10,749 nucleotides of DNA, from positions 1-10,749 of the forward strand of contig JAAYKS010000326.1 in the NCBI GenBank assembly GCA_012522285.1, given 5' to 3'. Under the pieces are notes generated by a model that did no database searches, was not told the DNA's origin, and saw only the letters and a list, made by a program, of their open reading frames with translations. Below are positions 5,917 through 10,749 of the stretch, in pieces. The DNA is from Clostridiaceae bacterium (GTDB taxonomy: Bacteria > Bacillota > Clostridia > Saccharofermentanales > UBA5734). The first letter of the stretch is position 1; each line of letters begins with the position of its first letter. The translations under genes were made by a program, and so were the position numbers.

Positions 5917-6636
5917 ATGAGACTGGATCGACATCTGTCTGCATCGGGGTTAGGCACCCGTACTCAAGTCCGTGACCTGATCCGAGCGGGCCGTGTGCGC
6001 GTGGCGGGAGTGGTGGTTCGCGACCCCGGGACGCGTCTGCCCGACCGGGATCTGCCTCTGGTTGAAATCGACGGCGCGGAGGTTTCGCTGCGTCGTCACA
6101 TCCACTTGATGCTGCACAAACCTGCCGGCTGCGTAACCGCCATGGAGGATCCGCGCCACCCGACCGTCGCGGATCTCCTGCCGACAGAGATCCGTGGCCG
6201 CGTGGCACCAGTCGGGCGGTTGGACATCGATGTCACGGGCCTTTTGCTGCTGACGGGAGACGGCGTCCTCGCCCACCGGCTGGCCAGCCCGAAATGGGAA
6301 GTGGACAAGACCTACCGGGTCACATACGACGGTCCGGACATGACCGACGCGGACGTCGAGGTCTTTTCATCGGGATTGACGCTTGCCGACGGCACCCTCT
6401 GCCGTCCTGCCCGGCTTGTGCCTTGCGGACCCGGTCTGGCGATACTCACTATCCATGAGGGCCGGTTTCATCAAGTGAAAAACATGATCCGGGCCTCCGG
6501 CCGCTCGGTCACCGCGCTGGTGCGCGAGCGCATGGGCCCGCTCACGCTCGACGAGTCTCTCGCTCCCGGAGCGTACCGCCTATTGACCGAAAAAGAAACC
6601 GCCGCACTCTACGCGACGGTCTCCCTGAACCACTGA
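5917..6636 (+). CDS. rsuA: RsuA-family 16S rRNA pseudouridine synthase
   Basis: Isomerises a uridine in rRNA to pseudouridine, probably U516 of 16S rRNA by analogy with RsuA. The 239-residue product has an N-terminal S4 RNA-binding domain (MRLDRHLSASG, RVRVAGVVVRDPGTRL, about 1-50). The catalytic domain contains MLHKPAGCVTAMEDPRHPTV, VGRLDIDVTGLLLLTGDG with catalytic Asp103, DKTYRV, and IHEGRFHQVKNM. These match RsuA better than the RluB/E/F branches, but the exact target is inferred. It is the only plus-strand gene, divergent from smr and convergent with the J-like gene, leaving 9 bases between stop codons. The start at 5917 is chosen because S4 proteins begin MRLD; there is no Shine-Dalgarno. 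An in-frame ATG at 5890 with AAGGGG upstream would add 9 residues and is the main alternative. Confidence 0.9.
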   Translation: MRLDRHLSASGLGTRTQVRDLIRAGRVRVAGVVVRDPGTRLPDRDLPLVEIDGAEVSLRRHIHLMLHKPAGCVTAMEDPRHPTVADLLPTEIRGRVAPVGRLDIDVTGLLLLTGDGVLAHRLASPKWEVDKTYRVTYDGPDMTDADVEVFSSGLTLADGTLCRPARLVPCGPGLAILTIHEGRFHQVKNMIRASGRSVTALVRERMGPLTLDESLAPGAYRLLTEKETAALYATVSLNH

Positions 6637-6645
6637 TTCATTCGG

Positions 6646-7632
6646 TTACTTTTGCGCTACTTTAGAGGATTCCGTGCCTCCCGTTGCATCCGGCTTCATG
6701 CTGTCGTACATCTCCTGCAGCTGCTTGTGCAACGTGCGGCCCCGTTCGGCGAGCTCTTCCCTGTTCTCACACATCGCCAGAATCATCGCTTCCGCTTTTT
6801 CCGGGAACTTGCCTTGCGCGCCGATGCACAGGATGTTGCGGCCACTGTTGACTCCCAGTCCCTCGACCAGCCAGGTGCCGGTGAAATCCAGTCCCATGAG
6901 ATAGGGCTCGCCCGTAGGATTCCCGTCCACGTCCAGTACGGTTGCATACAGCGGTTTGATCTGACTTGCCAATTCCTCTCCGGCGATCTCCGGCAAGCGC
7001 GCGTAAAGCGCATCCAGGGGAGCGAAGAGGCCGCTGGAGGAATAGAAAGTAAAGGCATAGTCGTTTGCTATAAACAAATCCACCGGATTCGCGCCGGACA
7101 AAATGATCGACATCTGCATCCGGACTGCGATATCCATCTGCGACGCGTCCTGCTCCGCCAGCGGCAAAAACTCCATCAGGGGGTTGGCAGCATTCGCATT
7201 CGTGCGCACAAACTGGTTGAGCGGAAAATCCTCCGCGTACATGTCCTGCTGGAGAAGCGCGAACTGGCCGATGACCGCCAGTTGGAAATCCCGTTTTTCA
7301 GTGGTCAGCACCGAGTAGAGAATGCTCCCGAATATTCCGAGGACGACCAGAATACCCAACAGGGACCACCTCATGTAGTACCACTTGTTTTTCCAGTCGT
7401 ACAACGTGCGTCCCAGAATTTTCTTGCGCAGCTTGACCGGCACCAGCTCGTCGATGGAAGCCACGTCCCGCCCGGTCAGGAGATTGTATGCCTCGTTGAT
7501 CCGGGCGTCGCGCACCTCGTCCGGGCCTTCGAGCCGAAACCGGCGGGCCAATACGGTGTAACGCCGTTCGATTTCGTATTCGGTAGCGTCATCGCCAAGC
7601 CCCAATACCTGGAACGCCCCTTCGCGCGTCAT
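6646..7632 (-). CDS. Membrane protein with J-like N-terminus and large extracytoplasmic domain
   Basis: A 328-residue protein with three parts. Residues 5-54 resemble a J-domain (AFQVLGLGDDATEYEIERRY, VLARRF, INEAYNLL), but the HPD tripeptide that activates Hsp70 is missing: the sequence after ARRF is RLEGPD. A basic stretch (KLRKK, 67-71) and one transmembrane helix at about 89-109 follow. The remaining 220 residues should lie outside the cell. The stretch NPVDLFIANDYAFTFYSSSGLFAPLDAL recalls the core of extracellular solute-binding proteins, which is a weak resemblance. The start at 7632 is preferred over the ATG at 7638, because GGGGAGG directly abuts the upstream ATG but has an ideal 6-base spacing to this one. 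It lies 32 bases after lysS and is probably co-transcribed. Function unknown. Confidence 0.8.
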   Translation of the reverse strand: MTREGAFQVLGLGDDATEYEIERRYTVLARRFRLEGPDEVRDARINEAYNLLTGRDVASIDELVPVKLRKKILGRTLYDWKNKWYYMRWSLLGILVVLGIFGSILYSVLTTEKRDFQLAVIGQFALLQQDMYAEDFPLNQFVRTNANAANPLMEFLPLAEQDASQMDIAVRMQMSIILSGANPVDLFIANDYAFTFYSSSGLFAPLDALYARLPEIAGEELASQIKPLYATVLDVDGNPTGEPYLMGLDFTGTWLVEGLGVNSGRNILCIGAQGKFPEKAEAMILAMCENREELAERGRTLHKQLQEMYDSMKPDATGGTESSKVAQK

Positions 7633-7664
7633 GTCCATCCTCCCCTGTATACGACGATACTCCG

Positions 7665-9200
7665 TCAGTCCTGCAACGGCTTCATGGTCGGGAACAACAG
7701 TACATCCCGGATCGAGTAGGAATCGGTTAAAAGCATCACCAGCCGGTCGATGCCGATTCCGAGGCCGCCGGCGGGCGGCATGCCGTATTCGAGCGCGACA
7801 CAGTAGTCTTCGTCAAACAGGTTGGCCTCGTCGTCTCCCGCTTCTCTGCGGCGCACCTGGTCCGCGAAACGGCCCCGCTGGTCGACAGGATCGTTCAGCT
7901 CCGTATAGGCATTGCCGAATTCGCGGCCGTCGATGAAGATCTCGAACCGTTCCACCAGATCCGGACGTCCGGGCTTGCGCTTGGTCAACGGAGAGATCTC
8001 GATTGGATAATCGCAGATGAAGGTCGGCTGCACCAGCTTCTCCTCGGCAAAATGCTCGAAGAACAGATTGAGCACTTCGCCTTTGGACATCCCGGATTTG
8101 ACCTCTTCGATACCGCGTTCCCGGGCAACCTCCAATGCCTCCTTCGCATCCGCAATCGCGTCGAAGTCGACACCGGCGTGCCGACGCACCGCTTCGGTCA
8201 TGGTCAACCGTTCAAACGGAGGCGCCAAATGGATTTCACGCCCCTGATAGGTGACATCGGTGGTGCCGCATGCCTCCATCGCACAGCGGGCGATAAGGCG
8301 TTCGGTGATGTCCATCATCCCGTTGTAATCGGTATAAGCCTGGTACAGTTCCATCATCGTAAACTCGGGGTTGTGCTTCACGGACAATCCTTCGTTGCGG
8401 AAATTCCGGCCGATTTCATACACCCGCTCGAGTCCTCCCACCAGCAGCCGCTTCAGGTAGAGTTCCGGTGAGATGCGCATAAACAGATCGATGTCGAGCG
8501 CGTTGTGATGCGTGACGAACGGACGCGCAGCCGCACCGCCGGGGATCACATTGAGCAGGGGGGTCTCGACTTCGAGAAAGCCGAGCGCGTCCAGCTCCGC
8601 GCGCATCGCGCGGATGATCCGGTTGCGCCGCACAAACGTCTCGCGCGAACCCGGGTTGGTGATCAGATCCAGATAGCGCTGCCGATACCGGGTGTCGGTA
8701 TCCTTGAGTCCATGCCACTTCTCGGGGAGCGGCCGGAGAGCCTTGGCCAGCAGTGAATACGATTCGACCTTGACGGAGATCTCTCCCCGGCGAGTGCGGA
8801 ACACGGTGCCTCGCACTCCGACGATGTCCCCGATGTCCAGTTTCTGCCAGGCTTCGTAGGCCTCTTCGCCCAGCTCGTCGATCTTGACAAACAGCTGGAT
8901 GCGCCATTCTCGGTCCTGTAGATCACAAAAACTGACCTTTCCCATGCCGCGCTTGCTCATGAGACGCCCTGCCAAAGAAACCTCGGTGCCGTCTCTTTGC
9001 TCGAATTCGTCCAGAATATCCCGGCTGTGGCAGGAGGTTTCAAACGACACCTCGGCAAAGGGGTCGCAGCCCGCTTCCGCCAGCTCGCGCAGCTTGGCTG
9101 TGCGGATCGACATTTGCTCGTGCATGCCCTCGCGCGAATCCGGCGCGGTGATGTCCGATTCCGGGATCACGTCCCGGGCGTTTATTTCCCTTTCTTCCAT
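7665..9200 (-). CDS. lysS: Lysyl-tRNA synthetase, class II
   Basis: Charges tRNA-Lys with lysine in the cytoplasm. The 511-residue product has an N-terminal OB-fold anticodon-binding domain (SLAGRLMSKRGMGKVSFCDLQD around 74-96) and the class II catalytic core. The core includes LRPLPEKWHGLKD, RYRQRYLDLI, the motif 1 region with PGGAARPFVTHHN, motif 2 RNFRNEG with HNPEFTMMELYQ (from about 264), and motif 3 GGLGIGIDRLVMLLTDSYSIRDVLLFP at the C-terminus. All key elements are present. The frame is open to 9338, but the ATG at 9200 has AAAGGTGG about 7 bases upstream. The N-terminus is about a dozen residues longer and more acidic than I recall for Bacillus LysRS; internal methionines at residues 26 and 30 are weaker alternatives. 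It follows greA after 141 bases containing two hairpins, and precedes the J-like membrane gene. Confidence 0.97.
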   Translation of the reverse strand: MEEREINARDVIPESDITAPDSREGMHEQMSIRTAKLRELAEAGCDPFAEVSFETSCHSRDILDEFEQRDGTEVSLAGRLMSKRGMGKVSFCDLQDREWRIQLFVKIDELGEEAYEAWQKLDIGDIVGVRGTVFRTRRGEISVKVESYSLLAKALRPLPEKWHGLKDTDTRYRQRYLDLITNPGSRETFVRRNRIIRAMRAELDALGFLEVETPLLNVIPGGAAARPFVTHHNALDIDLFMRISPELYLKRLLVGGLERVYEIGRNFRNEGLSVKHNPEFTMMELYQAYTDYNGMMDITERLIARCAMEACGTTDVTYQGREIHLAPPFERLTMTEAVRRHAGVDFDAIADAKEALEVARERGIEEVKSGMSKGEVLNLFFEHFAEEKLVQPTFICDYPIEISPLTKRKPGRPDLVERFEIFIDGREFGNAYTELNDPVDQRGRFADQVRRREAGDDEANLFDEDYCVALEYGMPPAGGLGIGIDRLVMLLTDSYSIRDVLLFPTMKPLQD

Positions 9201-9268
9201 GAGGGCCACCTTTCCATCTCGTGTGGATTGATTGATTGCAAAGATACATGCCGTGACGCAGATGCAAA

Positions 9269-9300
9269 ACCGCCGCGTCCGATTGTCCGGCCGCGGCGGT
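9269..9300 (-). terminator. GC-rich hairpin with short T-run between greA and lysS
   Basis: On the minus strand ACCGCCGCG pairs with CGCGGCGGT (9 bp) around a 14-base loop, and the stem runs into TTTTGC. The T-run is short, so termination may be partial. It lies after the greA stop and 69 bases before the lysS start, so it could end greA transcripts or reduce read-through into lysS. Confidence 0.6.
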
Positions 9301-9306
9301 ACTGAA

Positions 9307-9324
9307 CAGCGCTTACATGCGCTG
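9307..9324. repeat. Short inverted repeat downstream of greA
   Basis: CAGCGC and GCGCTG flank a 6-base TTACAT spacer. It lies between the greA stop and the larger hairpin at 9269-9300. It could be an mRNA stem-loop or a protein-binding dyad; nothing else identifies it. Confidence 0.4.
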
Positions 9325-9341
9325 CGCGGCTCGTCCACCTG

Positions 9342-9827
9342 TCACGAGGGTTTGGCGATTTTTACAATCTTGTACTTCATGGTGCCCATCGGCGTCTTGA
9401 CCTCGACGACGGAACTCTTCTTTTTGCCGATGATCGCGCTTCCGACCGGCGATTCGCTGGACAGTCTCCCGTTGAGGACATCTTCCTCTTTGGGGCCGAC
9501 CATGACATAGGTCTCCTCGTCCTTGAAATCTTCGCTCCGGATTGTGACGATCGAACCCATCGTGACGCGGGTCTTGCTGATCTCGTCGTCCTCGATCACC
9601 TTGACGTTTTTCAAGATGGACTCGAGTTCCGAAATACGAGCCTCGTTCTCAGCCTGCGCGTTTTTCGCGTCATCGTACTCGGAGTTTTCCGACAGGTCGC
9701 CAAAAGAACGGGCCTGACGGATCCGTTCCGCGATTTCGTCTCTGCGGTCGAATTTCCGCTGTTCCAGTTCCTCCTGGAGCTTGCGGACCCCCTCGACTGT
9801 CATATCATATACTTTTTGTTCTGCCAT
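9342..9827 (-). CDS. greA: Transcription elongation factor GreA
   Basis: Rescues backtracked RNA polymerase by stimulating transcript cleavage. The length of 161 residues is normal. The N-terminal coiled-coil (about 10-75) carries the acidic tip signature ARSFGDLSENSEYDDAK, with Asp44 and Glu47 at the positions that act in the polymerase active site. The C-terminal FKBP-like domain contains VTMGSIVTIR, YVMVGPKEEDV, LSSESPVGSAIIGKK and the closing VEVKTPMGTMKYKIVKI. The ATG at 9827 is preceded by GGGGAG at about 7 bases. It follows guaB after a 91-base gap that holds its own promoter and precedes lysS, an order I recall from other Bacillota. No truncation or missing residues were seen. Confidence 0.97.
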   Translation of the reverse strand: MAEQKVYDMTVEGVRKLQEELEQRKFDRRDEIAERIRQARSFGDLSENSEYDDAKNAQAENEARISELESILKNVKVIEDDEISKTRVTMGSIVTIRSEDFKDEETYVMVGPKEEDVLNGRLSSESPVGSAIIGKKKSSVVEVKTPMGTMKYKIVKIAKPS

Positions 9828-9871
9828 TCCACAACTCCCCTGTCACTTCTTCACCGTTCTTCAATATAGGC

Positions 9872-9899
9872 ATTATACGCATTTTTCCGGGAATTTCCA
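9872..9899 (-). promoter_or_regulatory. Promoter for greA-lysS
   Basis: On the minus strand TATAAT (9877-9872) is perfect, with TGGAAA (9899-9894, four of six matches to TTGACA) 16 bases upstream. Expected +1 is the A at 9865, giving a leader of about 38 bases with the GreA ribosome binding site. No clear intrinsic terminator for guaB was seen in this gap. Confidence 0.65.
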
Positions 9900-9918
9900 T
9901 ACCCGCGTGATACCTGGC

Positions 9919-10749
9919 TCAGGAACGGATCTCGTTTTCCTTGGTGATCACGTCGTGCGCGCCGCCTTCCACGATGCTGGTGGCCGACACTTGCGCAAGG
10001 CGCGCCTTGCGCTGGAGATCCCCAATGTTGAATGCGCCGCAGGCGCACATCGTCGAACGCACTTTGGCCATGGAGCCGTCGAGGTTGTCTTTGAGACTGC
10101 CCGCATACGGGACATAGGAGTCCACGCCTTCCTCAAAGGCCAATCCGCCGCCGTTGGCGGTTTCGGTATACCGCTGCCAGTTGCGCGCCCGGTTGGAGCC
10201 TTCCCCCCAATACTCTTTGACATATGTGCCGTTGACCATCAATTTGCGTCCGGGGCTCTCGTCGAACCGGGCAAAATACCGGCCCAGCATGATAAAGTCC
10301 GCTCCCATCGCGAGGGCCAGCGTCATGTGGTAGTCCAGCACGATGCCGCCATCGGAACAAACAGGGATGTACACCCCTGTTTCCGCGAAATATTCGTCGC
10401 GTGCGCGCGCCACATTTTGCACTGCGGTGGCCTGCCCCATCCCGATCCCCTTTTGCTCACGGGTGATGCAGATCGAGCCTCCCCCGATGCCGACCTTGAC
10501 GAAGTCCGCTCCCGCGTCGGCCAGATATCGGAATCCTTCGCGGTCGACCACGTTGCCGCCGCCAATATACACTTCCGGGCCGAATTCCCGTTTCACATAC
10601 TCCAGCGTCTCCGCCTGCCAGGCCGAAAACCCGTCGGACGAATCGATGCAAAGCACATCCGCACCGGCTTCGACCAGTGAGGGAACCCTGTCTCGATAAT
10701 CTCGGGTGTTGATGCCGGCACCGACCATCAAGCGTTTGTGGGCATCCAG
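9919..10749 (-). CDS. guaB: IMP dehydrogenase, C-terminal part (5' end beyond window)
   Basis: Oxidises IMP to XMP with NAD, the committed step toward GMP. The last 276 residues are visible and the frame is open at the right edge. The catalytic loop reads GIGGGSICITREQKGIGMGQ, with the IMP-attacking Cys at visible residue 94. The phosphate-binding SDGGI and the GADFIMLGRYFARFDESP region follow, then a flap reading KEYWGEGSNRARNWQRY and the late EEGVDSYVPYAG. This is the divergent IMPDH type I recall from clostridia; the canonical forms are GPGSICTTR and YRGMGS. The presence of a CBS module cannot be judged because the N-terminus lies outside. It is followed by greA. Together with purA it covers both exits from IMP. 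Confidence 0.93.
   Translation of the reverse strand: MDAHKRLMVGAGINTRDYRDRVPSLVEAGADVLCIDSSDGFSAWQAETLEYVKREFGPEVYIGGGNVVDREGFRYLADAGADFVKVGIGGGSICITREQKGIGMGQATAVQNVARARDEYFAETGVYIPVCSDGGIVLDYHMTLALAMGADFIMLGRYFARFDESPGRKLMVNGTYVKEYWGEGSNRARNWQRYTETANGGGLAFEEGVDSYVPYAGSLKDNLDGSMAKVRSTMCACGAFNIGDLQRKARLAQVSATSIVEGGAHDVITKENEIRS

Noticed and set aside
6652..7719. 355-residue plus-strand frame opposite the J-like membrane gene and the end of lysS
   Set aside because: The minus-strand gene has a ribosome binding site, a transmembrane helix and operon context. The plus frame has no ribosome binding site or known domain.
9878..9918. Possible guaB terminator after its stop codon
   Set aside because: Only a 4-bp CCTG/CAGG stem over the stop and a GGAA/TTCC repeat with almost no loop are present; neither makes a credible intrinsic terminator.
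9781..10680. 299-residue plus-strand frame opposite guaB and the start of greA
   Set aside because: It is antisense to the IMPDH catalytic core and crosses the greA promoter region, so it is a shadow frame.

Overview
The window is a GC-rich chromosomal segment carrying housekeeping genes of a Gram-positive type bacterium, most likely a GC-rich Bacillota (Clostridia-like). The clues are a greA-lysS pair, a PurA and an IMP dehydrogenase that both carry the variant motifs I associate with clostridial enzymes, lipoprotein signal peptides, strong GGAGG-type ribosome binding sites and consensus sigma-A promoters. No mobile elements, CRISPR arrays, rRNA or tRNA genes were seen. All genes but one lie on the minus strand, so transcription runs mostly from right to left.

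Layout from right to left along transcription. (1) guaB (IMP dehydrogenase, C-terminal 276 residues) enters from the right edge and ends at 9919. (2) A promoter at about 9872-9899 starts greA (9342-9827), followed by an intergenic region with two hairpins (9269-9324), lysS (7665-9200), and a membrane protein with a degenerate J-like N-terminus and a possible solute-binding-protein-like outer domain (6646-7632). (3) The only plus-strand gene, an RsuA-like 16S rRNA pseudouridine synthase (5917-6636), converges on that membrane gene. It is divergent from a smr / Tic20-DUF4870-like / family-4 uracil-DNA glycosylase cluster (5790 down to 4425). (4) A near-perfect promoter (4372-4401) and a terminator-like leader precede purA (2909-4183) and pyrG (1263-2864). 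Two exported proteins follow by 4-base ATGA overlaps: a C39-like peptidase lipoprotein (574-1266) and a truncated, possibly beta-propeller lipoprotein (1-577).

The most interesting element is the purA-pyrG leader. The promoter places +1 on a GGGC start, and within six bases an 11-bp intrinsic terminator begins whose 5' arm holds a CCCC run. This is the architecture of the B. subtilis pyrG attenuator, where low CTP causes reiterative G addition and the poly-G tail opens the terminator. Here it would sit ahead of purA as well as pyrG, so a CTP signal would also control AMP synthesis. This is inferred from sequence layout and has not been demonstrated.

Functionally the window combines purine branch-point enzymes (guaB toward GMP, purA toward AMP), CTP synthesis (pyrG), transcription fidelity (greA), translation (lysS, rsuA-like) and DNA repair (UDG, possibly the Smr protein). 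Three uncharacterised envelope proteins are attached to these operons.
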